Of a stretch of DNA of 64,000 bases, positions 1 through 10,154 are shown one piece after another. The notes beneath the pieces are model-generated. The model made no database searches. It saw nothing but the letters and a program-made list of their open reading frames with translations, and was not told the DNA's origin. The translations under genes and the position numbers were made by a program. Position 1 is the first letter of the stretch, and the number at the start of each line of letters is the position of its first letter. The stretch comes from Coix lacryma-jobi var. lacryma-jobi. Lineage: Eukaryota > Streptophyta > Magnoliopsida > Poales > Poaceae. The DNA lies in the NCBI GenBank assembly GCA_009763385.1, contig CM019831.1, forward strand, positions 14,906,080 to 14,970,079, given 5' to 3'.

Positions 1-124
1 GGAAAGGAGAGTAAGCAAAAAAAGCAGCAGGTACTGCCAAACAAAGTCCCCCTTTATCTTTCTCGTGGGGGTTTAGGACAGTAGCGGATAGGCCAGGAGA
101 TCAACTGTAAAAGTAGTACAGTAG

Positions 125-325
125 TACTGCAAGTTGAAGTTCAATGTCAGAATCTGTCCAAGTCTGGACAGATTTGCTTGCTGGTGATGTTTGATCTTGT
201 TAACTATTGAATCACCTTTGGATGCTTATAACATAGATGTATAGTACTTAATAAGCTTTCCAAAATGTCATATGCCATGCCTTCTACTGCTCTAGAACTC
301 TAGTTTACCACTAGTTGAAGTTCAA
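125..325 (-). repeat. Inverted copy of the 181-bp repeat unit
   Basis: This stretch is the reverse complement of the unit that makes up the array at 663-1600. The shared blocks include the GACATTTTGGAAAGCTTATT and CAAATCTGTCCAGACTTGGA motifs. It lies about 340 bp upstream of the array and points the other way, so the region could form a large stem. Between the two, 326-662 holds no gene, only purine-rich repeats of the type AGGAGAGGA. Confidence 0.85.
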
Positions 326-662
326 GAAGTAGTAGAGGCCTCAGAAAGTTGTCAATCATCATTTGATCATGAAATTGGAGCATCTGGCACCATACCAGTT
401 AACAAGAGAGGACAGGAAAGTCAGCCTAGTAGGGGCGGCTGCAAATGATGCCTAGTTCCTCACAAATTCTTGATCATCAGCTTATTTTTTTTATAATATA
501 TGCAGTTGGACAATTTCATCATAGGCAAAAGACAGGAGAGGATAGTAAGAACAAAAAAGCAGTAGCAACTGCTGCCAAAAACAGGAGAGGAGAGAGGACA
601 GGACCATCAAGCAAATCTGTCTAGACTTGGACATTTTGGAAAGAGGAGAGGAGTGAGGATAG

Positions 663-1620
663 AAGGCATGGCATATGACATTTTGGAAAGCTTATTAAGT
701 ACTATACATCTATGTTATAAGCATCCAAAGGTGATTCAACAGTTAACAAGATCAAACATCACCAGCAAGCAAATCTGTCCAGACTTGGACAGATTCTGAC
801 ATTGAACTTCAACTAGTGGTAAACTAGAGTTCTAGAGCAGTAGAAGGCATGGCATATGACATTTTGAAAAGCTTATTAAGTACTATACATCCATGTTATA
901 AGCATCCAAAGGTGATTCAATAGTTAACAAGATCAAACATCACCAACAAGCAAATCTGTCCAGACTTGGACAAATTCTGACATTGAACTTCAACTAGTGG
1001 TAAACTAGAGTTCTAGAGCAGTAGAAGGCATGGCATATGACATTTTGGAAAGCTTATTAAGTACCATACATCCATGTTATAAGCATCCAAAGGTGATTCA
1101 ACAGTTAACAAGATCAAACATCACCAGCAAGCAAATCTGTCCAGACTTGGATAGATTCTGACATTGAACTTCAACTAGTGGTAAACTAGAGTTCTAGAGC
1201 AGTAGAAGGCATGGCATATGACATTTTGGAAAGCTTATTAAGTACCATACATCCATGTTATAAGCATCCAAAGGTGATTCAACAGTTAACAAGATCAAAC
1301 ATCACCAGCAAGCAAATCTGTCCAGACTAGGACAGATTCTGAAATTGAACTTCAACTAGTGGTAAACTAGAGTTCTAGAGCAGTAGAAGGCATGGCATAT
1401 GACATTTTGGAAAGCTTATTAAGTACCATACATCCATGTTATAAGCATCCAAAGGTGATTCAATAGTTAACAAGATCAAACATCACCAGCAAGCAAATCT
1501 ATCCAGACTTGGACAGATTCTGACATTGAACTTCAACTAGTGGTAAACTAGAGTTCTAGAGCAGGGCATGGCATATGACATTTTGGAAAGCTTATTAAGT
1601 ACTATACATCAATAGCTTAT
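663..1620 (+). repeat. Tandem array, 181-bp unit, about five copies
   Basis: Units start near 663, 840, 1021, 1202 and 1383, with a partial sixth from about 1564, giving a period of 181 bp. Copies differ at only a few bases. The unit has no open frame of note. Sub-motifs within a unit include an imperfect dyad at the tGTCCAGACTTGGACAga block. It probably belongs to the CACTA element's non-coding part, since tandem repeats are common there, but it could be an older insertion. Confidence 0.9.
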
Positions 1621-1635
1621 TAAGTACTATACCTG

Positions 1636-2160
1636 CAGAGCACGCTGCGGCGGAGAGGACAGAGAGAGGGAGGCGGCACCAGTAGAGGACTGGGAAGGGG
1701 AGGTGGAGCCGACGGAGAGTTTACCGGCAGGGTCAACCCTAGCCCCCTCGGTCCGAGGAGAGGCAGCGTGCCGGCGGAGAGGACCAGGAGGGAGACGGCG
1801 GCGGCGGGTCCGGGCGGGGGTCCAACCCTAGCCCTCGCTCGGCCCGAGGACTGTCGAGAGTGGGGCCGGGGATGAGGAGCCCGCGATGGCGGAGAGGACC
1901 GGAGGGAGAGGCGGCGCCGGCGGAGAGGACCGGGAGGGTAGCGCGCGGCGGGTCAGGCGGGGGTCAAACCCTAGCCCCTCGCACGACCCAAGGACTCTCG
2001 AGAGTGGGGGGCGGGGGTGAGGAGCTCGCGGTGGCGGAGAGGACCGGGAGGGGGAGGTGGCGCCGACGGAGAGGACCGGAGGAGGTGGCGCCGGAATTTT
2101 GGGCAGCCTGACGGCGTCGAGAGGAAGAAGAGAGCGCCCAACACTTAGCCGCAAACTCGA
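1636..2160. repeat. GC-rich imperfect repeats (CGGAGAGGACCGGGAGGG family)
   Basis: Several degenerate copies of a block containing GGCGGAGAGGACCGGGAGGG and GGTCCAACCCTAGCCC follow one another. Short open frames on both strands here are by-products of the GC-rich composition and have no recognisable protein features. It lies between the 181-bp array and the subterminal repeats of the CACTA element and may be the leader or an exon of a lost gene. Confidence 0.6.
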
Positions 2161-2189
2161 ACCCGTGCCATCTGCCTATATATCGAGCA

Positions 2190-2275
2190 CCATTTGTAGG
2201 GGCGGTTCTAGGAATAAGCCGCCCCTACAAATGTATTTGTAGGGGCGGTTTCTGATATAGCTGCCCTTACAAATT
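2190..2275. repeat. CACTA subterminal repeats, gene 3' side
   Basis: Three copies of the TTTGTAGGGGCGG motif lie here in alternating orientation. They match the copies at 8660-8890 at the other end. In the En/Spm family such repeats are the binding sites of the small transposase-associated protein TNPA; that role is inferred from the family. An AT-rich 3' flank (2276-2475) separates them from the end of the transposase reading frame. Confidence 0.8.
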
Positions 2276-2475
2276 TTTTTATTTTATTGTTTATACAAAT
2301 TTGGAATAGGAAATGAAATATAAATAAATGTTAGTCTTGTACATAAATATTAGCACATATATTGAAACAGTACAACACATAAATATAGTCTTGTACAACA
2401 TGAAAAATATAAAAGTTGTTAGCACATATATTGAAACAGTACAACACATAAATATAGTCTTTGTACACATAAATA

Positions 2476-3541
2476 TTAGCCTGTCACAACTTTTCCCTTG
2501 CCACCATTTCGTTGCCATGGCAATATGTCTTTACGCAGGTTCTTTTCCACATTAATTATCCTTTTAGGGAAGTCTGTGAATAGGTGCATTTCACTGTAGT
2601 TATTGTACTCGTCAACATCATCCACGCCATCGACTCCGATAATGTGTTGTTTTCCAGAGACAACCACGTGTTTTGTCTTCTTCTTTGGGGGTAGGTTAGT
2701 TTGCGGGTCTGGTAAATAGAAAACTTGTGCGACACGTGAAGCAAGCACCCAAGGGTCATCTTGGTAGCCTAGATTGTCTAGGTCGACGATTGTGTAACCA
2801 ATCTCGTTCAACTGGTGTTGTTTGATCCACCGACATCGAAAGAGGGTCATCTGTATATCCATTCCATAATCAAGTTCCCATATATCTTCAATGATGCAAA
2901 AGAATGGGATCTTTCGACCAACTCCGTCGAGAGCTTCGATCCGAACACCACTATTTTGGTTAACACTACTACTATCCTTTGTGTGGGTATAGTACGTGTA
3001 CCCATTGATTTCATAAGCTTGCCATGATGTTACTTGTCTTGATGGGCCTGCCGCTAACCTTGCGATGGTAATATCATCTGTGCTTTCTCCATCAGGTATG
3101 TTTTGGTCCTTCAACCATGTTGTGAATCGTTGCTTGTGTTGTTTCATGACCCACTCATCTGTGCGCCCATTACTCTCGTCTCGAATGATAGTCAAGTGCT
3201 CATCAATGTATGGTTGAATTAATTCTGTACTCTGCAAAACACTGTAATGCGCCCGACTCACTTCATTAAAATCCCTGTTAATGAACACTTTCCTCCCCTT
3301 GGTGCCCTTCCCAGCCAGCCTACCCTTGTGATGACATTCAGGTTTGCCAATTGCTCTCTGTTCTTTTAGGTACTCTTGACAGCACTCAACAACTTCTTCA
3401 TTACTATAACCCTCTATCATGGAGCCCTCTGGATATGCTCGGTTATGTACGTATCGATTAAGAACTGACATAAACTACTCATAGGACCACATTTCATGCA
3501 AGTAACAAGGGCCCATGCATGTATCTGATGAACCATATGAA
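2476..3541 (-). pseudogene. TNP2-type transposase, C-terminal part (DUF4218/DUF4216), broken
   Basis: This is the C-terminal third of the CACTA transposase. The first residues, ending around FMSVLNRYVHNRAYPEGS, belong to the DUF4218 region. The later part (TYYTHTKDSSS, then IPFFCIIEDIWELDY and DPWVLASRVAQVFY) is the DUF4216 domain that usually ends plant TNP2 proteins. The open frame 2476-3471 is intact, but it is cut off from the upstream part by two frame changes and an in-frame TAG between about 3472 and 3560. The methionine at 3471 is internal, not a real start. Confidence 0.85.
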
Positions 3542-4653
3542 TCATGAGATGTGGCATGATATCAAAAAGGCAGGAGGTAAACACATCTCTAGTTGATTTT
3601 GGGTCTCCACCACAAAATTATGTAGGTCGCTCAGCTCTTTTCTACCAATCGACTTCTGTGAGATCTTTGAAAAGAAGTAACACATGCGGGTGATGGCCAT
3701 TTTCAAAAACTCTGGTTGTATAGCCCTAATTGCAATAGGTAGGAACACTGTTAGCATCACATGACAATCATGAGCCTTGAAGCGTGTTATTGACAGGTCC
3801 TTCATAGACACTAGCCTCTTCACGTTCGCTGAAAACCCAGTTGGAACTTTAACCGTCCTTAGGAAAGTGCACATTTCTCTCCTCTCTTCTGGGGTGAGGT
3901 TAAAGCTAGCCGGAGGCAAAACATATTTTCCATTGCCCTGAGGTATAGGATGAAGCTGGGGCTTTACATTTAGTTGCACCAAGTCTTTTCGTGACTTCAG
4001 ACCATCCTTTGTTTTGCCTGTGTCCATCAAGGTAGAAATGAGACTCTCAAATACATTCTTCTACACATGCATAGCATCAATGGCATGGGGGACCTCTAAA
4101 TCTGGCCAATAAGGCAAATACTTAAAGAAGATTGACTGTTTCTTAAAAGGTACACCAGGGACAGGAGGTGTACTTCTATCTCTGTTTGTGCCATCAGCAT
4201 TCTTCTTCCCAAAGACAACATGTATGTTTTTCACCATTGCGAACACGTGTTGCCCGTTGTGACGTCTCTCTGGAGGGGGGTCTGTCTCCGGGGCATTGTC
4301 ATACAATCTAAAGAACATCTTGCTACGATATTTGTGAGTTGTCTTTAAGAAGCGTCGGTATCTTAGGTAAACTATTTTCTTGGATGCGTCCAGGTACACC
4401 CATGTAGTATCATCCAAGCATACTAAGCATCCTGTCTTTCCTTTGATCTGTCCAGATAAAGCAAACAACGCATGGTAATCATTGGTAGTAACAAAGATAA
4501 TGGCTCTACATATGAAGTCCTCCTGTCTGAATGCATCATACATCGGTTCCCCATGCCGCCATAGCCTCTCCATTTCTTGCATCAAAGGCTCGAGGAACAC
4601 ATCTATATCAATACCTGGTTGTTTCGGACCTGAAATGAGAATAGTGAGTAGAA
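3542..4653 (-). pseudogene. TNP2-type transposase, middle part (Transposase_21), broken
   Basis: This continues the catalytic Transposase_21 domain of the same gene. From 4653 the frame reads through LLTILISGPKQPG and IDIDVFLEPLMQEMERLW, typical of TNP2. It ends its first segment at DAMHV and meets an in-frame TAG at about 4058-4060, where the family usually has a charged or polar residue. The frame then resumes (KNVFESL) and runs into the DUF4218 region before a frameshift near 3555. Joined across the solo LTR, it follows directly from the segment at 6623-7947. At least one stop and one frameshift make the product non-functional. Confidence 0.85.
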
Positions 4654-4919
4654 GATACTGAAGGACCGAGAAGCAACCAGAAAGCGACCAGAGGGGGGGT
4701 GAATGGGAGCTTCAAAATTTCCTTTCGGAAACTAGTAGCCACTGTCCCGAGAATCACCTCGAAGGACAAACCCTAGAGCTTGCTAATGTCCATGACCCTA
4801 GATGCAGGGTGGATGCTTCCAAGAAGCACAGCGGGACACTACACAACTCTAGAAAGCCAACGCAAAAGACCGAAACCAAATCCAACAACGAGCGAACGAA
4901 CTGCAAACGAAACTGCGCG

Positions 4920-5215
4920 AAACTGTGCTGACCGGACTCTGGCCTGCGTCCGGTCAGGGAGCACCGGACGCGTCCGGTCTCAAAAAATCCTCTCTGGACC
5001 CTTACTGTTTCTGACCGGACTCACAGGGAAAGGGCGTCCGGTCGAGAGCAGTGCGTCCGGTCAGCAGAAGACAAGCACGATGAACAGTAGGACCTATGCG
5101 TCCGGTCAGTGATCAAGTAGAGCGTCCGGTCAAGTCACGAGATCAATACACTGAGCATTCAACGACCGGACTCTCTGCCCGTGCGTCCGGTCATCTCGAC
5201 CAAGCGTCCGGTCAC
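4920..5215. repeat. CGTCCGGTC motif array inside the solo LTR
   Basis: About a dozen copies of GCGTCCGGTCA or its complement GACCGGAC occur in under 300 bp, with irregular spacing. One place (near 4962-4978) has the two orientations fused into a 16-bp palindrome, ACCGGACGCGTCCGGT. No gene is present. Confidence 0.85.
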
Positions 5216-6004
5216 CCCGAAACAGCACTGTTCGTCCACCAATTCAACTCGATCTCACCCAAAACAAATCCTCTGGGGATCAAACTTGGTGAGAGGAGTC
5301 ACAAAGAGTATAGTGAGCTATCTCTAAGAGATCATGGCTCGAACCTATCTCCAAATCGATGAATCAAAGAATTTTGGGGGAAGGGAGAAAAACTTGACCC
5401 GCAACCAAAATCGATCGATCTCCTAGACCGTGAGGTTAGAGGTGAATTCCTTCGGTGGAAAGAAGTGCCTCACGACCTAGAACAACTTGGTTCAAATCAA
5501 ATTGCAAAAGGTGAACCGAGCAAAGAGATCGAACAACAGGAAAATCGTGGAGAAAAGCACCCCGCGAAGAACACGAACAAAACGCGAATCACAACCACGA
5601 ATTTGCAACCGTGTGGCTACCACACGCTACAATAGTGAGGTTATGGCCTCACTTCCTCAAAATCTCCAGTACACAGAGGTATGGTTCTCTGCGGATCTCA
5701 GCTAGCTACAGCACGGGATTGGGAGAGCAGGAAACCCTAGAAGCAAAGAGCAAAATGAACTGCGATAGATGGGGAGGTGGGTGTCTCCCCCTATTTATCC
5801 TAATTCTAACTATTCCTAATTCCCACTCTACCCCTAACTACTTACAGAGCGAACCAGCTAAACCCTAAGGTTATTCTGGACCAACTCGATGGTAGGTGGA
5901 TCCGACGGCCACGCCCACACAACTCGTAGCGTTGCCTCGACGCAACCTCTCGATTGCCGCCACGTGCCGCCACCGCTCTGCGTCCTTTTCCTGGACGTCG
6001 CACC

Positions 6005-6233
6005 CCCGGTTTTGTGGCCCAAACCGGGAAACCAGCCTTCATAGCCAACCCCCGGTTTTGAGGCCCAACCCGGGAAACCAGCCCACCAACGCCTGAGTTT
6101 TGTGGCCCAAACTCAGCAAACCCGCAGCACCCAGGTTTTGAGGCCCAAATCTGGAAACCGTCCTCAGCCCGAGTTTTGTGGCCAAACTCAAAAACCATCC
6201 GCGCCCAGGTTTTGAGGCCCAAACCTGGAAACC
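6005..6233. repeat. Array of six short hairpins with covarying stems
   Basis: Six units share a loop of the form TG(T/A)GGCCC between two arms ending in TTT and starting with AAA. Unit centres are near 6018, 6062, 6103, 6141, 6177 and 6217. The outer stem bases change between units (CCGG, CCCGG, CTGAG, CCAGG, GAG, CCAGG), and the partner arm changes with them. Unit 4 replaces one pair by a G-T wobble, and unit 2 has a small bulge. It lies within the solo LTR. Confidence 0.85.
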
Positions 6234-6622
6234 GTCCACCCGATGGTTTTTCTCTGGCTCTACCATCAAACCGAAGCTGTAGAGGGGATGCACCGCCCGT
6301 GCACCCCGTCCACCGACACGTGTCCCCAAGTCCACGACTTAGGCAACACATGACCGCAAGTCTTCGCTCGTCGTTGTCCCAGGCTGCCAGCCACCACAGC
6401 TGATCCTCGGGCCACCGGTCCCTCAGTCCAAGCCTCACGTCCGCCCTTTACCACTCTCGGTCCATCGGCACGGCACGTCTCTACTTGACCTTCACCTTGC
6501 CTCTGATCACTGTATCCGTGCTCGACACCTGCACAACACAAGCCAAAGAACATGCGCATCATCCCAGTTGACAATCACTCATCACTCAGAGACTCGGCAT
6601 ACACCCATGTATCCGCAGATAC

Positions 6623-7947
6623 TTTCTCTTCTGACACAACCAACTTGGGATGTTGTAGATGGTCAAGATCACTGGCCATGTGTTGTGCTCACTAGTCCTC
6701 TCATTGAAGGGATTCATTCCATCGGTGCTCAAGCCAAACCGTACATTTCTTGGGTCAGAACTAAACTCAATGTGTTTTGCGTCAAATTGTTCCCATTGGG
6801 TACCATCGGCCGGGTGTTCAATCTTATCATCACCCATCTTGCGCTCAACATCCCACCATGTCATGAGTGCAGCTTCGTTAGGGTTTAGGAACATACGCCT
6901 CAAGTGGTCGACAACTGGAAGGTACCACATTACCAAGGCGGGAATTCTTCTTTGCTTCTCGTCGTTGCCTAATGGAGTGTCCTCTAGGAGTTCTGAACCT
7001 TGTACCACTTTTTCCCCACAATTTTTCCTTTTATTCCCCATGGATGCTCCATCCCCGTTGTAAAGGTTGTTGTTCTTGTACCGACTAGCTCCACACCTAG
7101 GACATTTGTCTAGTGACTTGAATGTATCACCGCGGAAAAGGATACAGTGGTTGGGGCATGCATGGATTTTTTCAACACCCATTGTCAATGGACTTATAAC
7201 CTTTTTTGCTTGATATGTGTTGGTGGGAACTGAGTTGGGCTGTGGAAGCAACCACGACAAGAGACACAATAGATCATTGAAGCTGCAGTCTGACCAACCA
7301 TACTTAGCCTTTAAGATTAGTAGCTCAAGCACAAATCGTAGCTTTGTCCAGTGTTTCGGACAACCCTTTTTAGTACTGTACACAGTCTCCTTTGATGCTT
7401 TTTTAACTCTTTCTAAATTTTCTAGACCTTTCGGGCTCTTTAGTAAAATCTCTGGACCAATGGCTTGAAGCATTTCCTCTAAATAATCACCATCTTCCTC
7501 ATCGTCACGTCCTCCACAGTCATCATTGCCGCCACCACCTTGATCGTTACCATCACCACCGACAGTATTCTCACCACCTAGATTATGGTCATTATCATCT
7601 ATTTCTGTATCAAGTTGTGCTACATAATTCTTAAGATATTCTATAGAGGTTTCAGTGTCTATTTCAACTTCTTCATCTGGATCAACGTTAACAGTCTCTT
7701 CACCATGATGAAACCACACTGCATAGTCCTTAACAAATCCTCGCATAATCAAGTGTGATCTGATAATACTCACATCTTTCCATGCGAGATGATTCTTGCA
7801 ATCGCTACATGGACAAATAATTGAATCTTTATTCTGTGTCAAAGTCATTGCATGCTTCTCGGCGACTTCAAGAAATTTATCCACTTCCTCACGGAAAGCT
7901 TCTTTCCACCTTAATGAACCATACATCCAAGAGTTCCTGTACTCCAT
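6623..7947 (-). pseudogene. TNP2-type CACTA transposase, N-terminal part
   Basis: The frame starts at an ATG at 7947 (MEYRNSWMYGSLRW), the usual start of the transposase-associated domain, whose cysteines (CPCSDCKNH) follow. After an acidic, Gly/Asn-rich linker comes the Transposase_21 domain. It includes a zinc-finger-like CPRCGASRY and the family motif STDGMNPF, which carries one of the presumed catalytic aspartates. The frame runs on to CQKRKYL at 6623, where the solo LTR interrupts it; the rest lies at 3542-4653 and 2476-3541. The protein would bind the element's ends and catalyse cut-and-paste transposition. No lesion was seen in this N-terminal part, but the whole gene is broken. Confidence 0.9.
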
Positions 7948-8645
7948 CTTTTAGGACATCAATCAAAGGAAAGAGTATTAAAACACTAATTATTGATACA
8001 CACAAATCAACATAATAATTAATTGAAGGAATATTTAACTAGCAACCTACTATTTGAGGTAATAAAGAGTAATTAAATGTACGTAGACATAATAACTAAC
8101 TAATTATAAACAAATTAATATATAAAATTAATTAACAATTTTTAGTCTCCATAATTATAATAAATAATATTTACCAACTATATATATCCTTCAAGCGAAC
8201 TTAATCTCATTTCATCAAACAAGAATTTTAAAAACTAAAATTAAAAAAAAAAAGTAAACCCTAGTTCTAGATCTAAATGATCAAAACATCCATAAAACTA
8301 ACTAATAATCCACTAAACTCAAGATCCACTGGAATATGGTATAATCATATTGTACTAACTAATTGACCATAGCATCCTCAAAATCTTGGTCTAATTTTCT
8401 TCATTATTGCTTAAGCACCATGGAAGAGAGAGAAAAACAAAAGTCTAATTAAACACTAATTAACCAACCACTAAAACTTTTAAAAAAGACCATGAATAGC
8501 TTTTTCTTACCTTCTACAACCTCTTTATCAAAGGATTTGAGAGAAAAACTTTCCCCCTTGAAAGAGCAATTTTGGGAGGTGCCCAAGGCCCCTCTTCCTT
8601 TCCCTCCTCGGGTTACAGTAGCAGCAGCCCGAGGAGGAAGAAGGG
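7948..8645. other. AT-rich leader upstream of the transposase, no gene
   Basis: This stretch lies between the transposase start and the right-end subterminal repeats. It is strongly AT-rich to about 8500 and then GC-rich near 8600-8645. It probably contains the promoter and 5' leader of the minus-strand transposase gene, but no individual site can be picked with confidence. Confidence 0.5.
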
Positions 8646-8930
8646 GGGCGCTGCTATTTTACTGTGAGGAATTATAGGGGCGGCTGCTGATAGAGCCGCC
8701 CCTACAAATCCAACTATAGGGGCAGTTCTTATTAGAACCGCATCTACAAATGAATACATTTGTAGGGACGGTTTATAACAATAACCGCCCCTATAGTTGG
8801 ATTTGTAGGGGCGGCTCTATCAGCGGGGCCGTGACTCCAACTCTAGCGGCGGCTGTGAATAGAGCCGCCCCTACCAAAAAAAAAAAAAAAAAAAAAAGAG
8901 CCGTTGCTACAAACCCTTTCTGTAGTAGTG
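8646..8930. repeat. CACTA right-end subterminal repeats with a long hairpin
   Basis: At least six copies of TTTGTAGGGGCGG-type motifs lie here in both orientations, ending in the CACTA terminus at 8930. The segments 8687-8752 and 8757-8823 are near-perfect reverse complements of each other, separated by about four bases, so a stem of about 65 bp could form. A run of about 21 A (8876-8897) lies next to the terminus. Confidence 0.85.
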
Positions 8931-9196
8931 TTAGTTGTGGCTAGGCGATAGCGGCTGCAGGTGGCCGAGAGCATCCTGATGTGGCCAGTAGAGGCCGGGC
9001 ATGACCGGGACGTAGCAAAGAACTGGTAGGTCACCGGAGATGCTATCACGGGCGCGGCCTGGGCATTGGTGCTACGACTAGCTGGATGCGGCGGGTGCGT
9101 TGGTTGCTTCATTTCCTCCATATACCCAATACATGTCTTGAAATGATGACATCTTAGATGAGTAACACATGTTCATCGCTTCATTCAGCCTCCATG
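8931..9196. other. Flanking DNA between two transposons, nothing recognised
   Basis: This 266-bp GC-balanced segment lies between the CACTA terminus and the next inverted-repeat element. A minus-strand open frame covers part of it, but its product resembles nothing I recognise and its frame continues into the transposon end. It may be old host DNA. Confidence 0.4.
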
Positions 9197-9700
9197 GGTG
9201 TGTTTGGTTGGGTGTGCAACCCATAGCCTGGTTTTCGGAGCTAGTTTTGGAATGTTTGGTTCCCTATACGTGGGTTGGGGCCTGGCTAACTAGAGCCAAA
9301 CCATACAACTGGAGTCAGGCTAGGATCAAATGACTCAATCAGCCGTTCGACCGGAGCCAGGCTATGCCTAGCTAGCCCACGCCAACAATACGTCTCACCT
9401 TCGACCTCCCGTGTGCGGTTCCACATCATGCGACACCACACCGCTAGCCATCGTCGTGTTCCTCAATGCATTGTGGCTCTACCGTCCGCGACACCTTCTT
9501 CCACTGCCTCCATCGATCTGCCCCACCGTCGGTCGTCTGCGCCTCACCGTCGGAGGTCCTCTCTTCCTCCTAACCGACCTGGGCGAGCAGGCCCCACCCC
9601 GGCCCTCGCTCCCCACTGCTCGTCCACGCTCGCTGGTCGCTGGAGCTCGAGCAAACAGCCAGAGCTCTGGTGCTGTCCCAACTCATTACCACGGCCGGTG

Positions 9701-10045
9701 GACCCGACCGTGCAGATCGCGGGCAACTTCGCGACCGTCGGCGAGCAGCCGCCCGTGCGTTCCCTGCCCGTCTCCAGCCGTATCCTACCCTTCATCTTCG
9801 CCGTCCGAGCCCTGCTTCAAGCTGGCCACAGGGCACCACCTGTTCGACAGCGACGGGATGGTGCACGCTATGCACATCCGGAACGGCGCCACCGAGTCGT
9901 ATGCATGCCGGTTCGCGAAGACCGCCTGCCTATGCCAGGAGCGGTCCCTCGGATGGGTCGTCTTCCCCAAGGCCATCGGCGAGCTGCACGGCCACTCCGG
10001 CATCACACGCATATGCTGCTGTTCTACGTGCGCGACACCTGCTAG
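9701..10045 (+). pseudogene. 9-cis-epoxycarotenoid dioxygenase (NCED) fragment, frameshifted
   Basis: Pieces of the NCED N-terminal region are easy to read. DPTVQIAGNFATVGEQPPVR and LPVSSRILPFI are in one frame. AGHHLFDSDGMVHAM in its family form (here TGHHLFDSDGMVHAM), RNGATESYACRF and VFPKAIGELHGHSGI are in the next, and LLFYVR returns to the first. NCED enzymes cleave 9-cis-epoxycarotenoids in plastids and commit carbon to abscisic acid. Only about 115 of some 600 residues are present, with a small deletion where the family has the NGANP region, plus a second frame change near 10010. There is no start, no catalytic histidine set and no C-terminus. It was probably copied from a host NCED gene by the surrounding inverted-repeat element. 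Confidence 0.85.
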
Positions 10046-10046
10046 C

Positions 10047-10154
10047 CGCGTCATGTCGTGCTCACCGTTTCCGTGCTGCTCGTTCACTCTGGTCTCGTGC
10101 CGCGTCATGTCGTGCTCACCGTTTCCGTGCTGCTCGTTCACTCTGGTCTCGTGC
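10047..10154 (+). repeat. 54-bp tandem duplication, two copies
   Basis: The 54-bp block starting CGCGTCATGTCGTGCTCACC is present twice in direct, exact repetition (10047-10100 and 10101-10154), just after the NCED fragment. The perfect identity points to a recent duplication. Confidence 0.9.

Larger units (their letters stand above)
4659..6617. mobile_element. Solo LTR inserted in the transposase gene (TSD GATAC)
   Basis: The insertion begins TGAAGGACCG and ends ATCCGCA, so it has the TG...CA ends of an LTR. It is flanked by a 5-bp duplication GATAC (4654-4658 and 6618-6622). Removing it with one duplication restores the transposase reading frame exactly. It has no internal coding region or second LTR, so a solo LTR of 1959 bp left by unequal recombination is the simplest reading; a non-autonomous element is possible. 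Inside are a CGTCCGGTC motif array (4920-5215) and an array of hairpins (6005-6233). The orientation of the parent element is not known. Confidence 0.8.
1..8930 (-). mobile_element. CACTA (En/Spm-type) DNA transposon, left end not seen
   Basis: The right terminus is clear. The minus strand at 8930 begins with CACTACTACAGAAAGGG and runs into inverted TTTGTAGGGGCGG-type subterminal repeats; TTA follows at 8931-8933 as the likely 3-bp target duplication. Matching subterminal motifs recur near 2190-2275, and the minus strand between them encodes a TNP2-type transposase. No CACTA terminus is visible to the left, so the element either continues beyond position 1 or its left end was lost. The 1-2190 stretch is assigned to it only provisionally. 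A solo LTR at 4659-6617 is a later insertion. Confidence 0.8.

Noticed and set aside
5842..6438. 198-residue open frame on the minus strand across the hairpin array
   Set aside because: It reads through repeated hairpin units (repeating WASKPG/GPQN-type text) inside a solo LTR; no family resemblance, and the same DNA is open on the other strand.
8843..9121. 92-residue minus-strand frame next to the CACTA end
   Set aside because: It runs through the poly-A tract and the transposon terminus (poly-F text), so it is not a real gene.
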